Shown piece by piece: positions 1 through 9,262 of a stretch of 64,000 nt of DNA. Position 1 is the first letter of the stretch. Every line of letters begins with the position of its first letter. The DNA comes from Symbiodinium natans (Eukaryota > Sar > Dinophyceae > Suessiales > Symbiodiniaceae), in NCBI GenBank assembly GCA_905221605.1, contig CAJNDS010000451.1, positions 73,005 to 137,004 of the forward strand. Direction: 5' to 3'. A program made the translations under genes and the position numbers. Under the pieces are notes generated by a model that ran no database searches, was not told where the DNA came from, and saw nothing but the letters and a program-made list of their open reading frames with translations.

Positions 1-394
1 TAAAGCTGCCAGATTCCGACAGCCCCAAGCCTATGTATAGAAAGCCCCAAGACCCTGAAAGCCACCCCCCCCCTAAAGTCTGAATTCTGAGGACCTAAGC
101 CCCGAATCTCAATCAAAACCCATCGAAAGCTCAGCTCCCAGTGGTCCTCGGACCCCTATAAGGATGTACCCTCCCAATATGGCCCTTATACTACTTTGAG
201 GATCTTTTTGAAAGGGTCCCCAAAAGCCCAAGGGTACAACCTAAAGCGCACAAGGTATCAAAACCCCAAAACCCCCAACCCCCCCCCCGCCCAAAAAAAA
301 TAAAAGCCTAAGCCCATAAACCGCTAAGCAAACCCCTGAACCCCAAGGAAAAGCGCCCCAAGTGAGTCCTCTAAATATCCTCCGAGTATGGCCC
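1..394. other. Degenerate C-rich, telomere-like DNA, no gene seen
   Basis: The stretch is dominated by degenerate CCCTAAA/CCCNAAA words and C runs. I see no open frame with protein-like composition and no defined element ends. Confidence 0.5.
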
Positions 395-668
395 TTTATA
401 CTACCTTCCGGACCCTAAATCCTAAGCCCTGAACCCTTTTTTAAGGGGCAACCCCTAAAAAAGGTGGGCCTTTTACTACCTTCCGGAGCCTAAATCCTAA
501 ACCCTAAACCCTTTTTAAGGGGCAACCCCCTAAAAAAGGTGGGCCTTTTACTACCTTCCGGAGCCTACATCCTAAACCCTAAACCCTTGTTAAGGGGCCA
601 ACCCCTAACACCCTAAACCCTAAACCCTTTTTAAGGGGCAACCCCTAAAAAAAGGTGGGGCTTTTCAC
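395..668. repeat. Tandem repeat of about 74 bp, 3-4 copies
   Basis: A unit containing AAGGGGCAACCCCTAAAAAA, GGTGGGCCTTTTACTACC and TTCCGGA recurs near 405, 480 and 555 and partially at 600-660. The units are joined by CCCTAAACCCT words, so a telomere-like spacer and a unique core were amplified together. Confidence 0.7.
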
Positions 669-745
669 CGCTCTGCTGCTTTTGATCGGCTGCGGCGATC
701 GCTCCGACGAGGTGTTGAGACTAAGCCCCGAGCGTCAGAGTTGTA
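661..745 (+). CDS. Candidate exon, hydrophobic then acidic peptide
   Basis: A GC-rich open stretch between telomere-like tracts reads FTALLLLIGCGDRSDEV in one frame, shaped like a signal or lipoprotein peptide. It is followed by TTTAGGG DNA. No family is recognised and splice sites are not clear. Confidence 0.2.
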
Positions 746-1079
746 TGCTTTTTGTGGGGGGATTTAGGGTTTGGGGTTTGGGGTTTAGGGGTGTTGTCCC
801 TCATCCCTTTCTTGAAATCCACTGCTGAGGCTGCCGGAGGTGCAAGGGAAAAGCAAAAAGAGTCCCTGAACCCTAAACCCCTCTGCAACCTCAACTTCCC
901 AACCCTAACCCTAAACCACCTTAGTCAAGCCAGAACCCTGCAATGTGGACTTTCAGTTCAGCTAGGCGGGCGGCAAAGGAACCGTAAACCCTAACACCCT
1001 AAGCCTTTTCTGAAGCTGGGCTAGCTCACTGGACACACCCACCAACCCCTAAACCTGGCTCGCTGCCAGACACACCCAC

Positions 1080-1262
1080 CAACCCCTAAACCCTAAATCC
1101 CCCCCCCTCCCCCCTAAACCCTAACCCCTAAACCCTAACCCCTTAACCCTTAGCCCTTAACCCTTAACCCTTAACCCTTAAACCCTTAAACCCTTAAGCC
1201 CTAAACCCTAGACCCACCCTAAACCCTAAACCCTAAACCCTTAACCCTTAAACCCTAAACCT
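1080..1262. repeat. Telomere-like CCCTAAA tract (degenerate)
   Basis: About 20 CCCTAAA or CCCTTAA heptamers in C-strand orientation. Runs of CCCTTAA variants (about 1139-1180) sit next to perfect CCCTAAA, so blocks of variants were amplified locally. Confidence 0.8.
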
Positions 1263-1320
1263 CCGTGAGGCAGAGGGCACGATCGGGCCCACCGCTGAAG
1301 AGGCCCCGGCTATGGGGCTT
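1263..1320 (+). CDS. Candidate short exon
   Basis: A GC-rich open island between a CCCTAAA tract and a TTTAGGG tract reads LREAEGTIGPTAEEAPAMG. The acidic composition is protein-like, but it is short and no family is recognised. Confidence 0.2.
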
Positions 1321-1973
1321 TTGGGGCTTTTGGGGCTGCCTCTAGTTTAGGGTGTTTAAGGGTCAGGGTTGAGGGTTTAGGGTTTAGGGTTTAGGGTTTG
1401 GGATTCAAGAGCCAGGGAAACCCTCATTCCTAAACCCTACAATTAGTAGTTTAGGGCTTCGAGGGTTGTAAATCCTCATTCCTTGACCCTAAACCCGGAC
1501 TTGGGTGCTGGTTTTTTTTTCGCTACTAGGGCGAAGAGGGGTCTGCAGGGTTTAGGGGCACAAGGGGCGCAGGAGTTGAGGGTTTTTGGGGGTGGATTGG
1601 TACTTTATGGATGAGGGTTCAGAATGTTCTGGTTACCCTCAACCCGAAACCCCTGCTTTTGTGCGCTGGGCTCCTTAGGTAGGGTGTACTTGGCTTTTCC
1701 CACACTGACAACCATCAAAATTCCTAAGCCCTACCTCAGCCATTCTCAACAATTTGGTCTGAGTACCCCCTGAAACCTTAAGCCAACCCTACTCTTGAAA
1801 CCTTGGGCAACTAGGGTGCCGAGTTTAGGGCAACCCCTAAACACATTAAACCCAAAAGAGGGGCTACCAGCACCCCGATGACCCCCTAAACCCTAAATCC
1901 TAAACCCTAAACCCCAAACCCTAAACCCTAAAGCCTTAACCCAACACCCTACCCCCCCTCCCCCCCCGTGGCT
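1321..1973. repeat. Mixed-orientation telomere-like tracts
   Basis: TTTAGGG heptamers (about 1345-1400) give way to CCCTAAA heptamers (about 1880-1935) with degenerate GC-rich DNA between. I see no convincing coding island here. Confidence 0.6.
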
Positions 1974-2044
1974 GTCCAGGCACCCGGCCCACTGATTTGG
2001 CGACAGGTGCGCCTCATCCTCGAGAAGGACCCGCTTGCTGGGAG
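1974..2044 (+). CDS. Candidate exon with telomeric splice donor
   Basis: The open stretch reads VQAPGPLIWRQVRLILEKD and ends in phase at GGGAG|GTTTAGGG, so the splice donor would be the first heptamer of the following TTTAGGG tract. The upstream acceptor is not obvious. Unknown function. Confidence 0.35.
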
Positions 2045-2135
2045 GTTTAGGGTTTAGGGTTTAGGGTTTAGGGGTTTAGGGTTTAGGGGTTTAGGGGTTT
2101 AGGGTTTAGGGGTTTAGGGTTTGGGGTTTAGGGTA
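2045..2135 (+). repeat. Telomere-like TTTAGGG tract
   Basis: About 12 TTTAGGG/TTTAGGGG heptamers and octamers in G-strand orientation start directly at the end of the preceding open island. Confidence 0.85.
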
Positions 2136-2262
2136 CGGTAACGTAATTACAGCTGTACTTTTAACCCACTTATAAGCCCCTTAAGTGCCCCAATGTGGTT
2201 ATAGTTATAATTGGGTTCTGAGTACAGTTGTAACTGGGTTATTAAGTACCATGAGCCTCCAT
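2131..2262. mobile_element. Inverted-repeat element, family A
   Basis: Left-hand words CTGTACTT, AACCCACTTATAAGCCCC and TTAAGTGCCC, and right-hand AATTGGGTT and ATTAAGTACCATG, match the family seen at 6,559, 7,066, 40,086 and 42,677. Its right end ATTAAGTACCATGAGCCTCC is the family terminus. Non-autonomous (MITE-like) and degenerate. Confidence 0.6.
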
Positions 2263-2875
2263 GTGGGCTGATCTTGGCGCCTAACTCCAACTGCCTACGC
2301 GAAGTCGTAATGCGGACACGGGTTGTTTTGAACCCTTAACCCCAAGCCCCGAAAGTGACGAAATCGTGTGCCGAAAAAACATTCAGGTGTAGGTGGGCGA
2401 CCAGCAGTTGCGACTTGGGGTGGTTTCTAGGCTGCCGGGTCTCGGGGCACATTGAAGTTTAGCAATTTCACTCGCTTCAGGTGCTTTCTAACGAGTTCAA
2501 AAGGTGCGAAACCAGAGTTTAGGGATTACACAGGCGCAAAAACAGTAGGCGGACCGGTTCAGAGGCTTCGTATTGTTTGTCTGTGAGAGTGCAAAACCTA
2601 GACTTGGCCGAGCCCCACTTCAAGCCTCTGCACAAATCCCTGAATTACTTTGGGAAAGGATACTCAAGCCTGTCACGACACGCAGCTTTTACATCCACAT
2701 GGCCATCGTCGAATCCGTCCGAGTAAACCCCTAAAGCAGTTAGGCCTTAGGCCCACAACCCTGATATATTGTGCCGCTGCAGCAGAGACGTTGCCAGCCA
2801 GTGATGGCGGGTGCTTAAGTTGCGAAACCGGCAAAGAGTTTTGGGTGTAAGGTTCAACGGGGGGTTCTCTTAATT
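2263..2875. other. Unique sequence, no convincing gene
   Basis: No telomere tract and no named element. Open frames of about 60-100 codons exist on both strands but neither composition nor motifs support one over the other. Confidence 0.4.
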
Positions 2876-2961
2876 GAAGAGGGAGTGAGTTCGGCTTGAA
2901 CGCCACTCTTTTGCTGCTGCGTACCTCGGTATTCCCTTGTTTCGTTGACCGCCTTGTGCCG
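2876..2961 (+). CDS. Candidate exon ending at strong donor
   Basis: One frame is open across the island and includes NATLLLLRTSVFPCFVDRL. It stops exactly at CCG|GTAAGTGCC, a near-perfect splice donor, 12 bases before a terminal-inverted-repeat element. A membrane-like segment is possible. Unknown family. Confidence 0.4.
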
Positions 2962-2973
2962 GTAAGTGCCCCG

Positions 2974-3124
2974 CCCAGATCTTCCAAAACCCTTTAATTC
3001 AGGAACACACCCTCATAATAATGATCCTTAGAAAAAATCAAGGAACACACCCTAACTCATAATCATGATCCTTCGTATGAGTTAGGGTCTACTCCTTAAC
3101 CAAGGGGGTTTTGGAAGATCTGGG
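2974..3124. mobile_element. Inverted-repeat element, family F, perfect 19-bp ends
   Basis: The ends CCCAGATCTTCCAAAACCC and GGGTTTTGGAAGATCTGGG are exact reverse complements. The 151-bp interior holds two direct copies of GGAACACACCCT followed by TCATAATNATGATCCTT. It lies inside what looks like an intron: GTAAGT just upstream and an AG acceptor at 3,140-3,141. Confidence 0.75.
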
Positions 3125-3141
3125 TGAATGGGTCGTGTCAG

Positions 3142-3215
3142 CTCGCATACGAGTTTTTCAAAGCCTTGAGTACAGGATGGCCGGCTCGAGAGCTCCGAGA
3201 GGCTCAGGCGACATT
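3142..3215 (+). CDS. Candidate exon
   Basis: It follows a CAG acceptor 15 bases after element F. The frame includes LAYEFFKALSTGWPARELRE, a soluble helical composition. If spliced from the island at 2,876-2,961, element F would be the intron core. Unknown function. Confidence 0.35.
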
Positions 3216-3231
3216 GTTATTTCTTGATTGT

Positions 3232-3285
3232 TTAGGGTTTAGGGTTTAGGGTTTAGGGTTTAGGGTTTAGGGTTTAGGATTTATG
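3232..3285 (+). repeat. Telomere-like TTTAGGG tract
   Basis: Seven near-perfect TTTAGGG heptamers in G-strand orientation. Confidence 0.9.
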
Positions 3286-3338
3286 CATTTATGTATTCTG
3301 TGTTTTCCATGTTTTGGAATGGTTTCCCAACCCTGCAG

Positions 3339-3458
3339 GGGTCACCAGCCCGCACCTCACTGGCCATTCGGCTGTTCCATGGAAGAGGGAATTTTTCGGG
3401 CCGAGTTGCGGAGATCTTCTTGGGAGTAGCTCCAGGAAGTCGAGATAGTTCTAGCTGA
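3339..3458 (+). CDS. Candidate terminal exon, 39 codons plus stop
   Basis: It follows a pyrimidine-rich CCCTGCAG acceptor. The frame includes TSLAIRLFHGRGNFSGRVAE and ends with TGA at 3,456. Composition is protein-like; no family recognised. Confidence 0.35.
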   Translation, partial: GSPARTSLAIRLFHGRGNFSGRVAEIFLGVAPGSRDSSS

Positions 3459-3654
3459 CTACCTTTTGGGGTTTAGGGTTTAGGGTCTAGGGTCGAGTGG
3501 CTTCTCAAGCAAATCCGAGTCTTGGGGGTCTAGGGGACATGGAGCTGCTTTTCCTTTGGCATTCGAGAGGTTTGTTCTGGATGCTTCATAGTAGAAGGGT
3601 TCCGCAGGTTCCGGGTTGAAGAAGGGTTTAGGGGCCCATGAAAATGCCTGAGAG

Positions 3655-3658
<4 letters not shown>

Positions 3659-3691
<33 letters not shown>
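3659..3691. repeat. (GA)n microsatellite
   Basis: About 15 AG dinucleotides in a row. Confidence 0.95.
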
Positions 3692-3695
<4 letters not shown>

Positions 3696-3800
3696 GGCCC
3701 CGAAAGAGAAGGGGAGCCGCCCCTAGTCTAGGGATGAGGGTTTAGGGTTTAGGGTTTAGGGCTACTAAGCGGAGGTGCTCCCACACAGCCTTCTGCCCAG

Positions 3801-3856
3801 GGTCGGCCCCACCTCAGCCAGCAGAGGTTGCGGAACCAGTGCTTCTGCTTGGGGAG
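3801..3856 (+). CDS. Candidate exon with donor at element A end
   Basis: Flanked by TTCTGCCCAG| and |GTTCATGGTACTT, it reads GRPHLSQQRLRNQCFCLG. The donor is the first bases of the family A terminus, the same geometry as the better-supported intron at 40,086. Confidence 0.4.
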
Positions 3857-3893
3857 GTTCATGGTACTTCATAGCCCAGTAATACTTGGTTAG
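3855..3893. mobile_element. Partial inverted-repeat element, family A
   Basis: The left terminus GGAGGTTCATGGTACTT is clear. The rest is lost into a telomere-like word and C-rich DNA. Confidence 0.5.
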
Positions 3894-5606
3894 GGTTTAG
3901 GTACTTCCCTACTCCAAACTACCGCCCCCCCCTCCCCCGCTACAACCCCCCCCACCAACTATGCCTAGGTGGCCTTAATTATGGGGGAACCTAGAGGGGG
4001 GGGTACTAGGGGAACCCTGCGCGAACTGGTTTTCTGAAGGGATGAAGACTCGTACCCCTAAGGTTGTACCCCTAAAGGCTCCCCTCATAACTTTCATTAG
4101 GGTGTACTTCGCAGGACTCAGAGTAGGCCCGTATTCCCCTTTTTTTAAGCCTGATAAACCCCTTGTAAAACCAAAAATGGCGCCCGTTTTATTCCTAGGT
4201 CTAGTTTTCTAGATCAGCCCCCCGAGCATGATGAAGGGACCTCACTGGGAAACCCAAACAGGGAACTCCAAGAATGTAGGAATAGGAAGGTCGCACTAGC
4301 AAAGTGTGCAGACTTCCTGGTACGGCTATTAATTTACATAGAGTCTGCCAGATGGAGGCAAAGCAAGACGTAGGAAGACGGGCATGCGTAGGGTTCAGGG
4401 CTTAGGGGTTTAGGGCTTGAAGAGTTTCGGGGTTGGGGTACTATAATCCCGCTTAAGGACTGTTACACAAACAAATCAAAAAGCGTGGTCTCCGACCTGC
4501 TTGAGCTCTATCTGTTGAGCTTCTTTATAGCCCTTACGTGCATTTTTTCTAACACGAGTGTATAGCAAACCCAAAAGGGAACTCTAGGAATATAGCAGGT
4601 ACGGTATATAGAGGCATGCCCGAAATGCCAACAAGTCCCGCCCGCTCCTTTGACGACAGCCGTGGCCGGGAAAGTGACCCAAACCCTCGGGATTTCAGGC
4701 ATAGGGTTTTATGGTGTTCGGTGTAAGTGTGGGGGGGGGGGGGTTTGTAGAGTCGAAACCAGAAGTCAAAGTGGCCTCCCCAGGCCAACACTCAACACTA
4801 TTATGGTAGCTGTTCTGAGTACCTCCCTAAACCCTCAACCCCTCGTCCCAAAACCAAGAGACTCATTTTTCCATTGGCCCATCCCTTTGAAGGACCATTG
4901 CATCCCCGCCCCCAAACCCCCCAACCCCCCATATCATCCTAGACCTCCCTAGTCCCTAGACCGTAAACCCTAAACCCTAAACCTGTCTTGTAAGCAGAAA
5001 GAGGGGTCTCCCCTGACCCAAAGCCCTAAGCCCCCTTAAACCATCCTCATCCTTGCCCTAAACCCTAAACCCTAAACCCCAAACCCCCCCCTCCCCCCTT
5101 GTTTGCGGACACCGAGAGCCAAGCCACGTGGCTTAGAGCACCCAGAGCTTCATGCCTAGGTGGCTTATAGGGCTTGTTTAAGGTTCTTTGTAAGGTTTTT
5201 TTTTTTTTATAGGGTTTGTAAGGGTTTTGTGAAAGGTTTGTTGAGGGTTTTTAGCGTGTTTAGGGTTTTTAGGGTAGGGGCTTTTAGGGTTAAGTTTAGA
5301 GTTTTAAGGGCTACTGGTTTCAGGGGTTGAAGGGCGGGAGCTGATATGCTTGTTTGCAATCAGCTAAAGTCTCATCGACAAACCATTCCCAAAGTTTTTC
5401 TCCACGATGAGTGGTGGACTTCTGGCATCTGACCCGATGGCAGGCGCAGCACGGATTCACCCGAGACTAAGAGAACCCGACCGGCCCCAGCCAAGCCGCA
5501 ACACCCTACGCCCCTAAGCTGGGGTTGCTAAGGAATATCATGTGTTTAATCGGATTTTAGGCCTTTCAGGGCAAAGCCCTGTACACCGCTAAGCTGCGGT
5601 TCTCTA
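3894..5606. other. Degenerate C-rich and telomere-like DNA, mostly without genes
   Basis: Contains C runs, short CCCTAAA groups (about 4,965-4,982 and 5,058-5,082) and two related words, AAACCCAAANAGGGAACTC, at about 4,251 and 4,565. A 36-codon open stretch from the ATG at 5,407 is the only possible coding piece and is weak. Confidence 0.4.
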
Positions 5607-5676
5607 GGTCGGGGTCCCTTTTGGGCCCCTGTCTATAGCACGGCACCCCCAAGAGAAGGACCCCAAAAGGGAACTT
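5607..5676. mobile_element. Short inverted-repeat element, family C
   Basis: GGGGTCCCTTTTGGG at the left pairs with CCCCAAAAGGGAAC at the right across about 65 bp, with GCACGGCACCC inside. Similar copies lie at 33,421 and 42,052. No coding capacity. Confidence 0.65.
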
Positions 5677-5743
5677 CATGTTTCCCAAACCTTGGCTTCA
5701 GTGTTTGGGGCAAAAGGGGGACTTCTGAAGTTGATTTGGATAT

Positions 5744-5802
5744 ATACATTATATATATATATGTATGTATGTATGTATATATATATATATACATACATAT
5801 TA
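5744..5802. repeat. (TA)n/(TATG)n microsatellite
   Basis: Alternating TATATA and TATG runs, partly self-complementary. Confidence 0.9.
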
Positions 5803-6123
5803 TCCATGGGCGACATCCCCCCTGCATACCCTTACATGACCCTTTGAATGTCTATACGAGTCTATAAACCCTGAACCCTAAACCCAAGGTGCGTTTCTGG
5901 GCAAGCTCAGGTCACCGAGGCTTTTATCAAACAAGAGGTTTGTAGCACAGGAACCTAAACCCTAAACCCTCAACCTAACTTGGGCTTTCAAGGTTACCCC
6001 CCCCCCCCCCTTCTCCCCTCTTTGATTTCAATACCAGCTACCCCCAAAAGACCAATTTCAATCATCTAGGCTCCTACGTTCCCTTTATTAAAGCAAACGT
6101 GTGGTTGGTCTTCGTCTCTTGTG

Positions 6124-6172
6124 GAGAGCCGCAGGAAGCAAAGCATCTCCGAAACACCAACCTTCCCCGGAG
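6124..6172 (+). CDS. Candidate exon
   Basis: Reads ESRRKQSISETPTFPG and stops at GGAG|GTTCG. Basic and serine-rich. Unknown function. Confidence 0.3.
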
Positions 6173-6216
6173 GTTCGAAACCCCCTAAACCCTAAACAAG
6201 GCAACCCTGAACCCTG

Positions 6217-6275
6217 CCCGTGCGGGTGAGAGTGGACGCCTGCCTGAAACGAGCCCCTGGCAAATTTCCCCTACG
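6217..6275 (+). CDS. Candidate exon with strong donor
   Basis: Open frame PVRVRVDACLKRAPGKFPL running into CTACG|GTAAGG, a close match to the donor consensus. It is separated from the previous island by a short CCCTAAA stretch. Confidence 0.4.
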
Positions 6276-6411
6276 GTAAGGGGAGAGGAGGGGTGGACAT
6301 TCTATTCCTAAAAGGATCTCGAAGGGAGGTTTCCAAGTAATGGAGTCAGGAAACCCTAAACCCTAAAAAACCCTAAACAACCCTAAAAAACCCTAAACCC
6401 TAAACCTTGTT

Positions 6412-6500
6412 TGAGGCGAGGTTTCGCCCGACCGGCTGGGGCCGGCAAGGAAGGCGCGGCGCATTTCCAGCGCAGGCGGCTGGGAACTCCCCCTGTAGGG
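6412..6500 (+). CDS. Candidate exon, basic peptide
   Basis: A GC-rich island between telomere-like tracts reads ARPAGAGKEGAAHFQRRRLG in the longest frame. Two frames are open, so the frame is uncertain. Confidence 0.25.
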
Positions 6501-6558
6501 TATAGGGTTTGGGGTTTAGGGTTTAGGGTTCAAAGAGGCCCCAAAGGCCCCTTCTTTC

Positions 6559-6762
6559 CGTCATGGTACTTAATAACCCAGTTACAACTGTACGTAGAAC
6601 CCACTTATAAGCCCCTTCAGTGCCCTAACGACGTGGCTGTAATTGGGTTAGAAGTAAACTAAACCCTAAACCCTAGCCCCTACCCCTAAACCCTAAACCC
6701 TAATTGGGTTATAAGTACAGTTTAAGTTATGATTGGGCTCTGAAGTACCATGAACCTCCAAG
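6559..6762. mobile_element. Inverted-repeat element, family A, probable intron
   Basis: TCATGGTACTTAATAACCCA on the left pairs with TGAAGTACCATGAACC on the right. Inner words AACCCACTTATAAGCCCC are shared with the 2,131 copy. A nested CCCTAAA group splits the element. Its right end CCTCCAAG is followed directly by an open island at 6,763. Confidence 0.65.
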
Positions 6763-6813
6763 TACATGCTCGAGCCATGCCATGCAAAAGAGGCGAAATG
6801 GAACTGCTCACAG
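6763..6813 (+). CDS. Candidate exon after element A
   Basis: It starts at TAC immediately after the CCTCCAAG acceptor and reads YMLEPCHAKEAKWNCSQ. It ends at CAG|GCTAGG, which would be a GC donor. The start position relative to the element end is the same as at 40,286. Confidence 0.4.
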
Positions 6814-6817
6814 GCTA

Positions 6818-6895
6818 GGGTTTAGGGTTTAGGGTTTAGGGTTTAGGGTTTAGGGTTTAGGGTTTAGGGTTTAGGGTCCAAGGTCTAGGGTTTAG
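6818..6895 (+). repeat. Telomere-like TTTAGGG tract
   Basis: Ten near-perfect heptamers in G-strand orientation followed by degenerate copies. Confidence 0.95.
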
Positions 6896-6941
6896 GGTTG
6901 CGGGTTGAGGGTGTAGGGGGGTTTAGGGGGTTTGTAGGGTA

Positions 6942-6997
6942 ATGCGTGCGCTGGAGGAGATGTCGCTGCCGTGGCCGTGCTGTTTGTCGGAGGCCGG
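6942..6997 (+). CDS. Candidate exon
   Basis: Reads MRALEEMSLPWPCCLSEAG between two TTTAGGG tracts and ends at CCGG|GTAGGTTTAG. Unknown family. Confidence 0.3.
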
Positions 6998-7065
6998 GTA
7001 GGTTTAGGGTTTAGGGTTTAGGGTTTAGGGTTTAGGGTTTAGCGTTTAGGGTTTAGGGTTTAGGG
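6998..7065 (+). repeat. Telomere-like TTTAGGG tract
   Basis: About nine heptamers, one TTTAGCG variant. Confidence 0.95.
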
Positions 7066-7184
7066 CACTTGTTTAACCCAATTGTAAAAGGGCTTATAAC
7101 CCCCTTGTAAGCCTCTTAAGTGCCCTAAAGTGGTTGTAATTGGGTTATAAGGGAAGTTATATTTGGGTTACCATGAACCTCCAA
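7066..7184. mobile_element. Inverted-repeat element, family A
   Basis: Left words TTTAACCCAATTGTAA and CTTATAACCCCCTTGTAAG pair loosely with GGTTGTAATTGGGTTATAA and end in TTACCATGAACCTCCAA. It starts directly at a TTTAGGG tract. Confidence 0.6.
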
Positions 7185-7263
7185 CATGTGATCCTCAGTT
7201 GGATACCAGGTTTTGAGGGGTAGTTTTTTTTTCGAAATTGTTGTTTCTGGCTGCTCTCTCGCA

Positions 7264-7332
7264 GGTAGGAAGAGAGGCACCAACAAACAGATCGAACGAA
7301 GCAAACAACCAACCAAGCGCGCGCACGGGTCT
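7264..7332 (+). CDS. Candidate exon, basic
   Basis: It follows CTCTCTCGCAG and reads RKRGTNKQIERSKQPTKRAH. Strongly basic, like a nucleic-acid-binding or disordered segment. No domain recognised. Confidence 0.3.
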
Positions 7333-7457
7333 TCAGTAGGGTAACTGTACTTATAGCTGGTTATATCCTTACTTAGGGTACTTTAAATTATCAAACCCTA
7401 CACCCTAGACGCTAAACCCTAAACCCTAAACCCTGGCCCTAAACCCTAAACCCTAAC

Positions 7458-7550
7458 TTCTCCACGCGAGGCCTGATCGGTGTAGTTTGCCTCCCAGTGC
7501 TGGCCCTTGCGCACGCCGTGCAGAGTTCGGGGCCTGGTGTGCCAGGAATT
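7458..7550 (+). CDS. Candidate exon, hydrophobic
   Basis: One frame is open across the whole island between a CCCTAAA tract and a TTCAGGG tract, including GLIGVVCLPVLALAHAVQSS, which could form a membrane segment or signal peptide. Unknown family. Confidence 0.35.
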
Positions 7551-7675
7551 GGGTTTAGGGTTCAGGGTTCAGGGTTCAGGGTTCAGGGTTCAGGGTTTAG
7601 GGTTTAGGGTTTAGGGTGTAGGGTGTAGGGTGTAGGGTGTAGGGTTTAGGGTTTAGGGTTTAGGGTTTAGGGCTG
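7551..7675 (+). repeat. Block-structured telomere variants (TTCAGGG, TTTAGGG, TGTAGGG)
   Basis: Five TTCAGGG units, then TTTAGGG units, then four TGTAGGG units, then TTTAGGG again. Variants are clustered, not scattered, which points to local amplification of single mutated heptamers. Confidence 0.95.
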
Positions 7676-8153
7676 AGGGTGGCACAAAGCAACTTCCAGC
7701 TTCAAAAAGGTTTAGGGCTTGGCCAACAGGATTCCCGATTAAGCCCCCAATGCTGAAACCCTCTAACCTGAGGCCCGAAATTCTTAAACCCTGTGCCTTT
7801 AAAACCTTAAACCCTTACATAAACCTTAAGCCTTTAAACCGCAATCCCTAAAACCCTGAAGCCTTAAAAGCTAGACCTTTACTTAAGACCTTGAACTGCC
7901 AGGTTCCTGTTGGCGCCTTGGGTGATGGAACCCGTAAACCCTAAAGCCTAAAACCTACATTTGCCTCACCTAGGGTTCAGGGTTCAGGGTTAAGGGTTTA
8001 GGGTTTGGGGTCTAGGGTTTAGGGGTTAAGGCTTGTAGGGTTTGGGGGGAGGCAGTGGTGAGAAGACCTGCTGCGGAAGGCTTTAGGGTTTAGGGGTTAA
8101 AAGGGTTTAGGGTTTAGGGTTTAGGGTTTAGGGTTTAGGGGTAAACCCTAAGC
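7676..8153. other. Degenerate telomere-like DNA with minor open islands
   Basis: CCCTAAA-like and TTTAGGG-like words alternate. A very short island near 7,680-7,709 (GTKQLPASK then AG|GTTTAGGG) has the telomeric donor geometry but is too short to call. Confidence 0.4.
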
Positions 8154-8294
8154 CTGGAGTCCTTTGAGTCCTTTGCCCGGGGGCTAAGGAGTTCCCCTGG
8201 CGACTTACACCTCCCCATGAGGAAGCATGGTTTGCACACTCTCAGCACCCAAAACTCTGCCCCCCTTCAGACTCTGAGCCCCAAACGCTCTTAG
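8154..8294 (+). CDS. Candidate exon, 46 codons plus stop
   Basis: Open from just after a telomere-like tract; includes LESFESFARGLRSSPGDLHL and later MRKHGLHTLST, ending in TAG at 8,292. Protein-like composition; no family recognised. Possible last exon of a small gene. Confidence 0.35.
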   Translation: MESFESFARGLRSSPGDLHLPMRKHGLHTLSTQNSAPLQTLSPKRS

Positions 8295-8334
8295 TCTCGA
8301 AGCTAGCTCAAACCCAGAAACCCTCAACTTCTTT

Positions 8335-8425
8335 GAACCCTAAACCCTAGCCCTAAACCCTAAACCCTAAACCCTAAACCCTAAACCCTAAACCCTAAAC
8401 CCTAAACCCTAAACCCTACACCCAA
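8335..8425 (-). repeat. Telomere-like CCCTAAA tract
   Basis: About 12 near-perfect CCCTAAA heptamers, i.e. G strand on the minus strand. Confidence 0.95.
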
Positions 8426-8436
8426 CCCTAAACTAG

Positions 8437-8501
8437 GACATCCGGAGAATTTGATGTGGATCCTTGTTCGGGCCAAGGCCTTGTTTCGGAACATTGTTTA
8501 G
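8437..8501 (+). CDS. Candidate exon
   Basis: After an ACTAG acceptor the frame reads HPENLMWILVRAKALFRNIV and ends in TAG. Amphipathic; unknown. Confidence 0.3.
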
Positions 8502-8596
8502 AGAGTTTTAGGGCCAACCCTAACCCTAAACCCTGGCCCTAAACCCTAAAACCTAAAACCTAAACCCTAAACCCCAACCGGGCAAACACTCCTAAA

Positions 8597-8668
8597 CCCA
8601 GCCGGCGAGGCTGGAGACACAAGCGCAAAAAGCGGCGCACGCAGGCGGAGGACCGCTGCTGCGGGCTT
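8597..8668 (+). CDS. Candidate exon, strongly basic
   Basis: Reads SRRGWRHKRKKRRTQAEDRC between CCCTAAA and TTTAGGG tracts. It could be a nuclear localisation or RNA-binding segment. No domain recognised. Confidence 0.3.
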
Positions 8669-8729
8669 AGGGTTTCGGGTTTAGGGTGTAGGGTTTAGGG
8701 CTTAGGGTTTGGGGTTTGGGGTTTGGGGT

Positions 8730-9262
8730 TTAGGGTTCGTTCAGAGGGTAATAGTATTTAGGGTATATACTGGGTACTCCTAAATTCTTCGAAATCCTTG
8801 AAGGTTTAGGGTTTCTAGTGTTTTGTAGCAATTCTGGGTCGGGTAGTTCAGACCCTGAAAGCCCTATCTTATAATTTAGATCAACCCCTGCCCAAGAACT
8901 TGTTTTCTGCAGGCTGCCTAAAGAATCACACAAGGAGTTTTAACACTAAACCCTGAACCGTCAACCCTTTTAAGATTTAACCCTACGATCCTACAAACGC
9001 AGGCTTAGGGGATCAATAGGCATAAGGCAGGGGGATTACAGCAGGGACGGAGGATTCAAAGGGTTGCGTCTTTGGGCCTGCGTCATAGCCTCCCCAAACA
9101 TTCACGTTTGTAAGAACCAATCAACATCCCTTAACCTACAAAAAGAGGATATTTGAGAAGAAAACATAAGCAAGGATTGCACCATGCCCTTGAATTTTTC
9201 AGGGTATGCCCAAGGGGTATGTTGAATATGTCTTCGATCTTTGAGGTTTTTGCCAGCTCCCA
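8730..9262. other. Unique sequence without recognised gene
   Basis: Mixed composition with a few degenerate heptamers. Frames are open on both strands but none shows a motif. Confidence 0.35.

Noticed and set aside
752-994. Frames containing WGLGF and LNPKP peptides, here and at many other places
   Set aside because: These are direct translations of TTTAGGG/TTTGGGG and CCCTAAA heptamers, not genes.
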